A stretch of DNA of 64,000 nt from Bacillus_BA songklensis (GTDB lineage Bacteria > Bacillota > Bacilli > Bacillales > Bacillaceae_H), in NCBI RefSeq assembly GCF_042649685.1, contig NZ_JBHRZT010000073.1:1-64000 (forward strand), given 5' to 3'. Both the position numbers and the translations under genes were made by a program. The notes beneath the pieces are model-generated. The model ran no database searches, was not told the origin of the DNA, and saw nothing but the letters and a program-made list of their open reading frames with translations. Position 1 is the first letter of the stretch; every line of letters begins with the position of its first letter. Positions 44,925 through 53,306 of this stretch are shown piece by piece.

Positions 44925-45560
44925 TTAATATACTAACTCCAAAATTGTATGAATATCAGCCTTTGCCGATTTAGATTTAGGATTACGAATTAATCTGAGC
45001 CATATTTTTGCTATCGTTCTATTCCTTTCTTTTTTACTATCCACAATGAATGTAATCGGTTTATTTTTTAATGCAGTGTTCTTTATAAGGAGATTTGCTT
45101 TCTCTATCAAATAGGGAATATTTACTTGATTATCATAATTGTAAAGTTTAACAACATCTAAATGATCATTAAAGGATAGATCACCATTATCTTTTATACG
45201 CATATCTACTACTGTACAGTTTTTGATTTGAAATTCTTTGTTAAAATAATTTTCATCTATTATATAGATGGGTAAACTCTTTTTTACTACCTTAAGCGAT
45301 AATATACCACCTGTTTTTTTGATAGTTAAGCTTAGATTTTTAGTATGATTAAATGCATATCTTGTCCACTCTATGAATAATGTTAGTAACAAACCCGTAA
45401 CTGGAATAATCATAAAGGGTTTCAAAATAAAATCAATTGGGTTAAAATTTAAATGAACATTCGGAAAATTAAAAATAGAAAACGGCACTATAAGGTTTGC
45501 GATTATATAAGGAATTACTGAGTATTTTCTCCACTTATTTTTACCTGAACTATTAACCAA
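44925..45560 (-). CDS. membrane protein of unknown function
   Basis: No family recognised. About 211 residues: basic N-terminus (SGKNKWRKYSV), two hydrophobic segments (about 15-33 and 48-66), then a soluble, lysine- and asparagine-rich region with no obvious motif. The frame is open to an ATG at 45567-45569, but that ATG directly touches the SD (AAAAGGAG-ATG). A TTG three codons later sits 9 nt from it and is the better start. Marked AT-richness and the many Lys/Asn/Ile codons suggest recent acquisition. Confidence 0.65.
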   Translation of the reverse strand: MVNSSGKNKWRKYSVIPYIIANLIVPFSIFNFPNVHLNFNPIDFILKPFMIIPVTGLLLTLFIEWTRYAFNHTKNLSLTIKKTGGILSLKVVKKSLPIYIIDENYFNKEFQIKNCTVVDMRIKDNGDLSFNDHLDVVKLYNYDNQVNIPYLIEKANLLIKNTALKNKPITFIVDSKKERNRTIAKIWLRLIRNPKSKSAKADIHTILELVY

Positions 45561-45569
45561 ATTAAACAT

Positions 45570-46093
45570 CTCCTTTTCCGAGTAAGTCCAATTATTATTT
45601 CACTCAATTGTAACATAAAGGAAATTGTTTTTTATAAAAACTATTATTCAAATTCTTTCATATATAGATAGAAATCTGCATTCAATTTACTTAAAAGGGT
45701 TAATTTTGTCTAAGTATGAGTACTAGTAGCGAATGAAGACAGCGGATATTCAATCACCTAAAACTCCGTGTAAGAGGGAACTGAACCGGAACTGCACAAT
45801 GTTCTTAGGTCCCGGTTCTTTTTTTGTTTGTAAAAAATTTGTTCAGATTAAAAGTCCGCAAAGCGATGAATGAACCCAAAAATATAGTAGAGATGAATTT
45901 TATTCCTTAAAATTAACCATGTTTCATTAAGCTTTCTACCTCTTTAAATGACTGAATATATTTTTTCTAACGGATAAAATTTAGAATATTATTCAATTTT
46001 TAAAATTTCATTATTTATAATGTATTAATAATGTATTATCAGATAATTTTTAAATATAAATTAAAAATAAACATTATAAATAGGGGGAATATT
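45570..46093. other. AT-rich gene-free stretch upstream of the ABC transporter
   Basis: It contains an orphan terminator-like hairpin (45783-45828) with no plus-strand gene ending before it, and a possible promoter TTCAAT-18-TATAAT (45992-46021) for the transporter operon. I see no riboswitch class I can name. Confidence 0.5.
45783..45828 (+). terminator. orphan terminator-like hairpin
   Basis: GAACCGGAAC - 16-nt loop - GTCCCGGTTC followed by TTTTTTTG. No gene on the plus strand ends upstream, so it may end a small RNA or be a leader terminator. Confidence 0.6.
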
Positions 46094-46867
46094 ATGAAGA
46101 AAATTTTTTTAGCAAGTTTATTTTTGATTTTTACTCTTCTATTAGCTGCTTGTGGTGCTGAAGATAGTGCAGGCGGCAAAGAAGGGGATGGCAATAAGGT
46201 ATATAAAGTTGGCGTGGATACAACTTATCCTCCATTTGAGTTCGAAGAGGGTGGAAAATATAAAGGGATTGATATTGATTTAATCAATGCGATCGCTGAT
46301 AATCAAGGTTTTAAAATTGAATTAGCTCCTATGGATTTTGGTGGAATCATTCCTGCAATGCAAGCCGGGGAATTGGATGTTGCGATTGCTGGTATGAGCA
46401 TTACGGATGAAAGAAAAAAAGTTGTTAATTTTTCGGAGCCGTACTTTGATGCCGGAATCACATTGGTTGTTAAAAAGGGCAATACAGACATCAAATCAGT
46501 TGACGATTTAAAAGGAAAAACAGTAGCTGTTAAAAAGGGAACGACTGGTGCAAATTATGCACAAGAAAATGCTGGTAAACAAGGATTTAAAGTAGTTCAG
46601 TTCAATGACAGCCCTGCTATGTTCCAAGAAGTAGCGAATGGAAATGCTGATGCTCTTATAGAAGACTATCCTGTCATTGCATACGCTATCGCACAAAAAG
46701 ATCTTGGATTAGAAATCGCTGGTGACCGCCTAAATGGAGACCAATATGGAATTGCTGTCCTAAAAGGAAAAAACCAAGAACTATTAGAGAAAATCAATAA
46801 GGGTTTATCAGAACTTAAAGAAAGTGGAAAATACGACGAGATAGTCAAAACATACCTTGGCGAATAA
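46094..46867 (+). CDS. polar amino acid ABC transporter, substrate-binding lipoprotein
   Basis: Family 3 extracellular solute-binding protein of 257 residues. Lipoprotein signal LLLAACG with lipidated Cys20, then VGVDTTYPPFEFEEGGKYKG, GIIPAMQAGELDVAIAGM and the ligand-clamp motif SITDERKKVVNFSEPYF. These are typical of glutamine/arginine binding proteins; the exact ligand is uncertain. Start ATG 46094 behind AGGGGGAA, not the ATG 21 codons upstream. A weak terminator follows, which would give the binding protein more transcript than the permease. Confidence 0.93.
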   Translation: MKKIFLASLFLIFTLLLAACGAEDSAGGKEGDGNKVYKVGVDTTYPPFEFEEGGKYKGIDIDLINAIADNQGFKIELAPMDFGGIIPAMQAGELDVAIAGMSITDERKKVVNFSEPYFDAGITLVVKKGNTDIKSVDDLKGKTVAVKKGTTGANYAQENAGKQGFKVVQFNDSPAMFQEVANGNADALIEDYPVIAYAIAQKDLGLEIAGDRLNGDQYGIAVLKGKNQELLEKINKGLSELKESGKYDEIVKTYLGE

Positions 46868-46884
46868 ATCATTATAACAAAAGT

Positions 46885-46914
46885 AAGGCGCGCGGCTAGC
46901 GTGCTTTCTTTTTG
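46885..46914 (+). terminator. attenuator between binding protein and permease genes
   Basis: AAGGCGCGC - 5-nt loop - GCGTGCTTT with two G-T pairs, then CTTTTTG. Position between the first and second gene suits stoichiometric control. Confidence 0.65.
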
Positions 46915-46930
46915 AAAGGAGATGAATGTT

Positions 46931-47575
46931 ATGGATACAATTGCCACGGCCTTCCCTTATCTTATGATGGGTCTTCAAGTAACCCTGTATATTTTTGTAA
47001 TAGCCATCATTTTAGGTTTTATTATCGGGTTAGTAATGGCTTTGTTCCGATTAGCTCCCATAAAAATCTTAAATTGGATTGCTAAAGTATTTATCGATGC
47101 TATTCGTGGAACCCCCTTCCTTGTTCAGTTGTTTTTTATTTATTTCGGTCTTAATTCATTGGAATGGATCTCATTTGACAGTACAACAGCGGGGATTATT
47201 ACGGTTGCGATTAATGCAGGAGCCTATTTTGCCGAAATCATTCGAGCCGGTATCCAATCTATTGATAAAGGACAAACGGAGGCGGCGAGATCCCTTGGTT
47301 TAACAAGCATTCAAAATATGCGCTATGTTATTCTTCCACAAGCGTTTCGAAGAATGCTTCCTACAATTACAAACCAGTCAATCATCAGCTTAAAGGATAC
47401 TTCCCTTCTGTCTATTATCGGGATTGCTGATTTAACGCAGCAGGGGGAAATTCAAGCTTCTGCTACATTTGAAGCATTTAAAATTTGGCTGACGGTCGGT
47501 ATTATGTATTTCATAATCATTTATTTACTAACTATACTTGCTAATTTCCTTGAAAGGAGATTTGAGTTACGATGA
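46931..47575 (+). CDS. polar amino acid ABC transporter, permease
   Basis: HisM/GlnP-type permease of about 214 residues with five membrane helices. The EAA loop that docks the ATPase reads EAARSLGLTSIQNMRYVILPQA (split here by its conserved G). RGTPFLVQLFFIYFG near residue 60 is the family hallmark. I take ATG 46931, 9 nt after AAAGGAG, because the earlier ATG is fused to the SD. The stop overlaps the ATPase start (ATGA). Confidence 0.94.
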   Translation: MDTIATAFPYLMMGLQVTLYIFVIAIILGFIIGLVMALFRLAPIKILNWIAKVFIDAIRGTPFLVQLFFIYFGLNSLEWISFDSTTAGIITVAINAGAYFAEIIRAGIQSIDKGQTEAARSLGLTSIQNMRYVILPQAFRRMLPTITNQSIISLKDTSLLSIIGIADLTQQGEIQASATFEAFKIWLTVGIMYFIIIYLLTILANFLERRFELR

Positions 47576-48300
47576 GTGTCATCCAAGTAAAAAATTTAAA
47601 AAAGTCATTTGGAAATCTAGAGGTTCTAAAAGATATAAATGCAGAAATTAAGGAAAAAGAGGTTGTTTGTGTAATAGGTCCTTCTGGTTCGGGAAAAAGC
47701 ACATTTCTTCGTTGCTTGAATCGGCTTGAGGAAATTACAGATGGTCATGTAATTGTTAATGGCCAGGATATTACGGATCCGAAGATTAACATTAACAAAG
47801 TGAGACAAGACGTTGGAATGGTATTTCAGCAATTCAACCTTTTCCCGCATAAAACAGTATTAGAAAATGTTACACTTGCGCCTATTAAGGTACGTTCAAC
47901 ATCAAAAGAAGCGGCGAAGGAAAGAGCACTTGAGCTTCTTGATAAAGTCGGGTTAAGAGAAAAGGCGGGGAGCTATCCCGGAGAATTATCAGGTGGACAA
48001 AAGCAACGTGTTGCTATTGCGAGAGCTTTGGCAATGAACCCGAAAATCATGCTCTTTGACGAACCAACATCAGCGCTCGACCCTGAGATGGTCGGGGATG
48101 TATTAGAGGTTATGAAACAATTGGCTAAAGAGGGCATGACAATGGTTGTTGTTACCCATGAGATGGGATTTGCGCGTGAAGTAGGCGATCGTGTCATCTT
48201 TATGGACGGCGGTTATATTGTGGAAGAAAACGAACCGAATGAACTATTTGGCAATCCACAGCACGAACGAACAAAAGCTTTTTTAAGCAAAGTACTATAA
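47572..48300 (+). CDS. polar amino acid ABC transporter, ATP-binding protein
   Basis: GlnQ/HisP-type ATPase of 242 residues. Walker A GPSGSGKST (residues about 33-41), Q-loop VFQQFNLFPHKTV, signature LSGGQKQRVAIARAL, Walker B IMLFDEPTSALDPE and switch VVTHEMGFA. It forms an import complex with the two preceding gene products. No obvious terminator directly after it. Confidence 0.95.
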   Translation: MSVIQVKNLKKSFGNLEVLKDINAEIKEKEVVCVIGPSGSGKSTFLRCLNRLEEITDGHVIVNGQDITDPKININKVRQDVGMVFQQFNLFPHKTVLENVTLAPIKVRSTSKEAAKERALELLDKVGLREKAGSYPGELSGGQKQRVAIARALAMNPKIMLFDEPTSALDPEMVGDVLEVMKQLAKEGMTMVVVTHEMGFAREVGDRVIFMDGGYIVEENEPNELFGNPQHERTKAFLSKVL

Positions 48301-48408
48301 AAGAAGGTTTTTTACAATAATTTTTACAAAAGATATTTTCAAAGAATGGTTGTATTTAAAATAGACTGCTGGATACTTATAGATTAGATCTTGCTCCGTT
48401 TGGGATGA

Positions 48409-48585
48409 TTTAAGCAGTTAGCTGAGAAAAATTTCAAATATCATCTTTACAATGAAAGGAAAAATCCCTTTCATATCTATACAAATGTTGGACCTAAAAT
48501 TGAACATGAAATAAAAGAGGAGTTAAACTCGTATTGTGGAAATAAATCAATAAGGGTGCTCAATATTGGGGTTGGGAGGGAATGA
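48409..48585 (+). pseudogene. possible gene remnant without a start codon
   Basis: A 58-codon open stretch with protein-like composition (FKQLAEKNFKYHLYNERKNP, then HIYTNVGPKIEHEIKEELNS) bounded by stops, with no ATG/GTG/TTG at its beginning. It runs up to the DUF962 gene. I recognise no family; it may be the C-terminal scrap of a lost gene or chance. Confidence 0.3.
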
Positions 48586-48587
48586 GA

Positions 48588-48923
48588 ATGACTTTTAAAG
48601 ATTATGAAGAGTTTTGGCCTTTTTATTTGTCTCAACATAGTAAGTCTTCTACAAGAGCGTGGCATTTTATTGGTACGAGTTTTGTGTTTGTATGTATATT
48701 ATTGACTATTTTCACATTCAACTTCTGGTGGATCTTATTAGCACCTATAATCGCGTATGGTTTTGCATGGTTCAGCCATTTTTTCATCGAAGAAAATAAG
48801 CCTGCCACCTTTGGCCATCCGCTCTGGTCTCTTCGCGCCGATTTTCGTATGTACCGTTTAATCCTTTTTGGTCAATTGCAAAAGGAACTGGATAAAATGC
48901 CCGAGACAAAAATTCAAGTGTAA
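48588..48923 (+). CDS. Mpo1-like DUF962 membrane protein
   Basis: About 111 residues of the DUF962 family, related to yeast Mpo1, an iron-dependent dioxygenase in 2-hydroxy fatty acid alpha-oxidation. Conserved histidines appear in SQHSKSSTRAWHFIGT and GFAWFSHFFIEENKPATFGHP. Two membrane helices lie at about 30-65. Start ATG 48588, about 8 nt after GGAGG; the ATG two codons earlier is too close. The bacterial role is inferred only by family. Confidence 0.85.
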   Translation: MTFKDYEEFWPFYLSQHSKSSTRAWHFIGTSFVFVCILLTIFTFNFWWILLAPIIAYGFAWFSHFFIEENKPATFGHPLWSLRADFRMYRLILFGQLQKELDKMPETKIQV

Positions 48924-49185
48924 TAGCGGGTTCAACACGGCTGATAAACAGGAGAGTATTAAGAAAGAAGATTTGAAATCCTGTGCCGGGGCTTTATTTT
49001 TATTAAAGTTCAAAATGGAATCGTCGCAAGACCGAGATAGACGTATGGTCAATAAGATTATATTTGGTGAAGAATGTGATCTATTTAATTAAAGTTTCTT
49101 TTTCTTTTAAAAATTTTTGAAGAAAAAGAGGCTTTTTATTTTGGTTTCTTTGTAAGAAGAGGGGAGAGAAAAAAGGTAGAAACCG
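48924..49185. other. gene-free stretch with a short open frame before the iterons
   Basis: An open stretch (about 48950-49092) reads KKEDLKSCAGALFLLKFKME followed by SSQDRDRRMVNKIIFGEE. It has no convincing start codon; AGGAGAG precedes an ATT. It may be a decayed small gene. After it come T- and A-rich sequences leading into the parC-like repeats. Confidence 0.35.
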
Positions 49186-49352
49186 ACATGTTTACGTGAA
49201 AGTATACATGTTTACAAATTGAGTACAAATGTATTCTAAATCGTAAACATGTATACAATTTAGTAAACACTCTTTATCCAAAACATGTTTACCGATTTGT
49301 ACACAAGTTTACCGATTTGCACACAAGATTACAAAAAAGTTTAATAGATTAC
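49186..49352. repeat. parC-like iteron array (20-bp period)
   Basis: ACATGTTTAC occurs at 49186-49195, 49206-49215 and 49283-49292. The reverse form GTAAACATGT is at 49243-49252, GTAAACAC at 49263-49270, and GTTTAC/GATTAC cores at 49307, 49327 and 49347. The spacing is 20 bp throughout each orientation block. GTATACATGTTTAC (49202-49215) and GTAAACATGTATAC (49243-49256) are exact inverted copies. GTTTACCGATTTG[T/C]ACACAA is a tandem 20-mer (49287-49306, 49307-49326). Its position just before the parM promoter matches type II partition centromeres. Confidence 0.85.
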
Positions 49353-49379
49353 ATTTTTGTAATAGATAGAAAAGTAGGA

Positions 49380-49408
49380 TTGACCAGCCTGCCAAACTTC
49401 GGTAATCT
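49380..49408 (+). promoter_or_regulatory. parM-parR promoter
   Basis: TTGACC (49380-49385), 17-bp spacer, TAATCT (49403-49408), immediately downstream of the iterons. ParR bound to the iterons could repress it. Confidence 0.65.
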
Positions 49409-49468
49409 TTTATCAGAACTAAATAAATTATCAACAAAATAACATTATCAATAAAGGGGATGCTTTCT

Positions 49469-50650
49469 TTGGCAAATGCTCGTATTGCGGCAATTGATGT
49501 AGGGAACGATTCACTTAAAGGTATTTTTGGGAAAATGGAAGCGGAAATAAATATTCCGAATGTAATCGCTAAGGATATTGAAGATCGTCCAATCATCGGA
49601 ATAGAAGAATTAGATAACCAGGATCCTATCGACGGCATTCATATTCGATTACACTCTCCTACTTTAAAAGACAATAATTCAATTTATCGTGTTGGCCATT
49701 TAGCAACAAAAAGCAATAACTCCTCAGAACTGGACCCGGGCAGCAGTAAATCTGAAGAAGATCAAACTCTTGTCATGTTATTTGCTGCTTTAGCATTAGA
49801 TGCAGCGCGTGAAGAGAATAAACAGCTATTTAAACGCTCCAATAACGTAATTGACGCTACATACATATTGGGAACGGGACTTCCTCTTAGAGAAGTAAAG
49901 GAAGGAAAAGATGTTGGATATCGTTCCCGATTACTCAGTTCTGTTCACCAAGTCGAGTTCTTAGTCACACCTAAATATCAAGGTCTGAAAGTAAATATCA
50001 AATTCGAAGAAGTGAAAGTCTATCCGGAAGGCTTTGCTGCGTTTATTAATCTTGTTATGGATAATAATTTAAACATCATCAACAAGGATCTTATTGACAA
50101 AAGAATCCTCATCCAAGATATTGGCGGTTTATCAACAGATATAGCGGTTATTAAAAATCGCAAGGTTGATGACGACAAAGCACAGGGATTTAATTTAGGG
50201 GTTTCAGAGTCTCTTGAAGCCATTCGAGAAGAAATTCGTTCAAGGCATGGTGTAGAGCTGGACAGCCGTCGAGACGTAGTAGAAATCATCACGAAGAAAA
50301 ATGACCGAAATCATATTATGGTAAAAGGAAGTCGGACAAGCGTACATGATATTGTAGACCGAATTCTCTTGGAATTAGCGAAAAAGCAATATCGCCACTT
50401 GCGCAATATTTGGCAAAGGAACTCCCAAACTGAAATTTGCTACTTCATCGGAGGAGGGTCCATCATCCTAAAAGATTATCTTAAAACATTGAACAATAAT
50501 TTAGATGGATATAATATTGATTTCTTCGAAGATGAAAGGGAAAGCATTTGGATGATGGCGAACGCTTACTATAAATTAATTGCTGATTTCTCAAGAAAAA
50601 ATCAAAAAGAGAAGCAAAATGAAGAACAAAAAATGGTGAAAACTAAATAG
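49469..50650 (+). CDS. parM: ParM/StbA-family actin-like ATPase
   Basis: Plasmid-type segregation actin of about 393 residues. Actin fold motifs: phosphate-1 AAIDVGNDSLKG (Asp10), phosphate-2 QDIGGLSTDIAV (about 216-227) and adenosine motif YFIGGGSIIL (about 325-334). It would polymerise with ATP and push or pull DNA carrying parC bound by ParR. TTG start 9 nt after AAAGGGG; the ATG three codons earlier is fused to that SD. parR follows 9 bp later. It is not MreB or Mbl, and none of the flanking genes are plasmid replication genes. Confidence 0.88.
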   Translation: MANARIAAIDVGNDSLKGIFGKMEAEINIPNVIAKDIEDRPIIGIEELDNQDPIDGIHIRLHSPTLKDNNSIYRVGHLATKSNNSSELDPGSSKSEEDQTLVMLFAALALDAAREENKQLFKRSNNVIDATYILGTGLPLREVKEGKDVGYRSRLLSSVHQVEFLVTPKYQGLKVNIKFEEVKVYPEGFAAFINLVMDNNLNIINKDLIDKRILIQDIGGLSTDIAVIKNRKVDDDKAQGFNLGVSESLEAIREEIRSRHGVELDSRRDVVEIITKKNDRNHIMVKGSRTSVHDIVDRILLELAKKQYRHLRNIWQRNSQTEICYFIGGGSIILKDYLKTLNNNLDGYNIDFFEDERESIWMMANAYYKLIADFSRKNQKEKQNEEQKMVKTK

Positions 50651-50659
50651 GGTGATTCC

Positions 50660-51241
50660 ATGAAGGAAAAGGGAATACAGAGGGGACAGCCTATTACCTT
50701 TCGCATCCCTTCTGATACACCTGATCATATATTGAAGCATTTACAGAGGTTAAAGGAAACTGAAAGAAGAAACTTTTCTAGTAAAATTTCTGAGTTCGTT
50801 ATGAACGGGGTGAGTGATTCTCTCTCAAAACAAAGAGAAACCATTACCATCCCTCTTCCAAAAGGTTTAAACAAAGCACAACGAGATTGGTTAAAACATG
50901 AACATTCTGAGGCCTTATTAGGCAGCATTGTCTACCAATTACTATCTGATCCTATCCGTACCGCTTCGCTGTTTACGTCATTAAACAGCAGTGCATTAGA
51001 AATAGAAGATGCTTTATACCTCCAAGAAGAGATAGCCTCTGGTAAAGATACGGAAATCAATTGGGTTTCAATGCATCCCCAATCACAAATACAGGAGAAG
51101 CAAGAAAACGATCAAGACGATGATTTAGATAACTTTGATTGGGAAAATGCAAAACAAACTCACACTTCCCCTATTGAAGAAGAGAAAGAAGAAGACATGG
51201 ACGATCTTCTGGGGGATTTTCTTGCTCAGATGAATAAATAA
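50660..51241 (+). CDS. parR: ParR-like ribbon-helix-helix adaptor
   Basis: A 193-residue protein. Its first 45 residues (QPITFRIPSDTPDHILKHLQ, RNFSSKISEFVMNGV) have the strand-helix-helix pattern of ribbon-helix-helix DNA binders. The middle is helical. The C-terminal third is highly acidic (DQDDDLDNFDWENAK) and ends in a short amphipathic segment DDLLGDFLAQMNK, as expected for a peptide that caps actin filaments. Family membership is inferred from this layout and from its place after parM; direct similarity is weak. ATG behind AGGGTGAT. Confidence 0.75.
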   Translation: MKEKGIQRGQPITFRIPSDTPDHILKHLQRLKETERRNFSSKISEFVMNGVSDSLSKQRETITIPLPKGLNKAQRDWLKHEHSEALLGSIVYQLLSDPIRTASLFTSLNSSALEIEDALYLQEEIASGKDTEINWVSMHPQSQIQEKQENDQDDDLDNFDWENAKQTHTSPIEEEKEEDMDDLLGDFLAQMNK

Positions 51242-51255
51242 TCCCCCTCCTACCT

Positions 51256-51286
51256 GTTCTAAAAAACACCTATACATTTTTAGAAC
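51256..51286. terminator. hairpin after parR
   Basis: GTTCTAAAAA - 11-nt loop - TTTTTAGAAC. AT-rich; a weak first terminator ahead of the strong one. Confidence 0.4.
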
Positions 51287-51341
51287 CGGGCGAAACAATG
51301 ATCAACGGTTTGTTTCATATTTGTGAAAAAAGGATAAAGAA

Positions 51342-51386
51342 GAAAAGAGAGGATCTGTTCACTAGAACAGATCCTCTCTTTTCTAA
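51342..51386 (+). terminator. strong terminator of the parM-parR operon
   Basis: GAAAAGAGAGGATCTGTTC - ACTA - GAACAGATCCTCTCTTTTC, a perfect 19-bp stem with flanking A and T runs. It may also work on the other strand. Confidence 0.9.
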
Positions 51387-51915
51387 TGTTTGATCAATCC
51401 CTCCCCCTCTCCTTCAACTTGGTTTTTCGTATCACACTTTTTAATAATTATACTAAAGTAGTAATTGAATTTTGAACATTAGAATAAAATGGTTTATTTA
51501 TTTTGTGGAAATAATATTTTAGAGGGTTATCAAACCATGATTTATAGCATTTATTAACAAATTGGTTATTATGACCAGTAAATATAATTAGCAATTAGTA
51601 CCAAGTGATAAAAAATTGATTGACAAGTGTGAAAATAAGCTGATAGGATGGAGATTGTAGGTGTATTTCAAAATTCAACGGAAAAGCATCCGTTTCCAAT
51701 TAGATAGAAAATTTAGAAGGAAGCAATCATCTATCCGGGGGGTTGTCTCCTACTAGTGCATAAAATTACAAACTGTTAGCCCTTGTCATGATAGCGAGTG
51801 ATCATTTCCTTTATGTTTCCAAAAGTTAAATGCTATCTTTATTTTGGGAGGACATAAAAAGAGATATAACTCCTTGCTGCATCAGGTGAAGGGCCAAAAC
51901 GAAAGGAGTCTAACG
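51387..51915. other. gene-free AT-rich stretch and long 5' leader of the desaturase
   Basis: No gene seen. It contains a clear promoter (51620-51649) and about 265 nt of leader before the desaturase ATG, including a small AACGGA-TCCGTT hairpin near 51679. Long leaders are common in cold-induced genes, but no known element is recognised here. Confidence 0.5.
51620..51649 (+). promoter_or_regulatory. desaturase promoter
   Basis: Perfect TTGACA (51620-51625), 18-bp spacer, TGA-TAGGAT (-10 at 51644-51649). Confidence 0.65.
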
Positions 51916-53007
51916 ATGAAGGAGCTTCATTCATTTGCATGGTATGCAGCTCGCATATCGCCGCATTTACCAAAAGAGGCATTTAAACCGGTTCCTGCTC
52001 GCCTCTTTGGTGGTCTTGCCTATTTGATTGTCGTCATTTCAGGTTTTCTCACCATTGGTTTATTAGATTTAAACCCATGGATCAGTCTGATAATCGCTCT
52101 AATATTGGGAGCCAGTTTTGCAGGAATGGGCCTCCTGGGCCATGAAATCTTGCACGGTACGGTCGTAAGAAAACCGTGGCTCCGAGACTTGCTTGGCGCG
52201 ATTGCTTTCTTTCCTTTAACCACAGGGCCGAAACTCTGGAGAAAATGGCATAATGCAACGCACCATGTTCACACTCAAAATGATGAGAAAGACCCTGATT
52301 CATGGCCAACCTTGGAAAAGCTTGCTAAAAGCCCTTTCTTGAGCTGGGCTTACCGACTTCCTCGGTTTGTCCGGTCATTTATCAGTTTTACTTTTTTAAC
52401 GATTGAGTTCAGCTTACATTCTACCCGAATGTTTATTCACTTTATTAAACAATTCAATCCAAAGACGCAACCAAAGGTTTGGTTACAGTTAATAGTTCCT
52501 TGGGCAACTTGGATCGGATTACTATTTTTGATGGGGCCTGGAAAATGGTTTTTCGCATTTTTGCTTCCCTTGTTAATCGGCAACTTTATTGTAATGGCCT
52601 ATATTTCAACAAACCATCGTCTAAACCCCCTTGTACCAGTTAATGATCCATTGGCCAACAGCCTTTCTGTAACAGTACCGAAGTGGGTGGATGTTCTTCA
52701 CTTTAACTTCTCATATCATACGGAGCATCATCTCTTCCCTGGTATGAGTTCCAAATACTATCCATTGGTCAAACAACATATTAAAAGGATGTGGCCTGAA
52801 CGCTATCATGAAATGCCAATGACCCAAGCGTTAAGAGCCCTTTGGAAAACGCCTAGAATCTATTATAAGAACAATGAATTAATCGATCCTAGAGAAAATA
52901 ATGTTTATGGTTCATTAGGAAATGGCTTAGATCCAGCTAATATTCGTTATCGCAAAATGAATCTTGAAGAAGAAAAAGCTGTTCCTAAAAAGTTAGCCTC
53001 TAAATAA
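51916..53007 (+). CDS. membrane fatty acid desaturase
   Basis: Di-iron membrane desaturase of about 363 residues. Three histidine boxes are visible: GHEILHG (about 75-81), WHNATHHVH (about 112-120) and YHTEHHLFPG (about 268-277), with membrane helices before and between them. It would introduce a double bond into membrane lipid acyl chains, typically in response to cold; regiospecificity cannot be told. ATG 51916 sits 7 nt after AAAGGAG; a TTG 24 codons upstream lacks an SD. Monocistronic, own promoter and terminator. Not the same subtype as B. subtilis Des by its boxes. Confidence 0.92.
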   Translation: MKELHSFAWYAARISPHLPKEAFKPVPARLFGGLAYLIVVISGFLTIGLLDLNPWISLIIALILGASFAGMGLLGHEILHGTVVRKPWLRDLLGAIAFFPLTTGPKLWRKWHNATHHVHTQNDEKDPDSWPTLEKLAKSPFLSWAYRLPRFVRSFISFTFLTIEFSLHSTRMFIHFIKQFNPKTQPKVWLQLIVPWATWIGLLFLMGPGKWFFAFLLPLLIGNFIVMAYISTNHRLNPLVPVNDPLANSLSVTVPKWVDVLHFNFSYHTEHHLFPGMSSKYYPLVKQHIKRMWPERYHEMPMTQALRALWKTPRIYYKNNELIDPRENNVYGSLGNGLDPANIRYRKMNLEEEKAVPKKLASK

Positions 53008-53070
53008 AGCGTTTATTAGAACTGTTATATTTTTTCATGAAAGTCTTCAATATCATATCAATAAAGATAG

Positions 53071-53104
53071 AAAACCACTTCCAGGAAGCGAAGTGGTTTT
53101 TTAT
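53071..53104 (+). terminator. desaturase terminator
   Basis: AAAACCACTT - 10-nt loop - AAGTGGTTTTTT. Confidence 0.88.
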
Positions 53105-53306
53105 ATATCCTTATCTTTATATAATGGTTTGTTTCAACTTTTTCAAAATTAATTTCCTCAGATTCCAGTAATTTTCCATGATTAACAATAGGGCATTCTC
53201 TTGAGAAAGGAGGAGACGATTGATAAAAGATGATAGAATAAGAATAATAATGGTTGGATTTCAATAGAAAAACAGTGATTAATTTAACATAAGAGGGAGA
53301 TTAGAA

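Noticed and set aside
45735..45872. Plus-strand 45-codon open frame starting ATG AAG ACA GCG
   Set aside because: It spans the orphan terminator hairpin and has no ribosome site.
49188..49202. GTTTACGTGAAAG in the iteron array as a parS
   Set aside because: Only a half-match to parS; it belongs to the 20-bp iteron series.
53058..53264. Minus-strand 68-codon open frame after the desaturase
   Set aside because: It runs through the terminator hairpin, lacks an SD and matches no family I know; at most a scrap.
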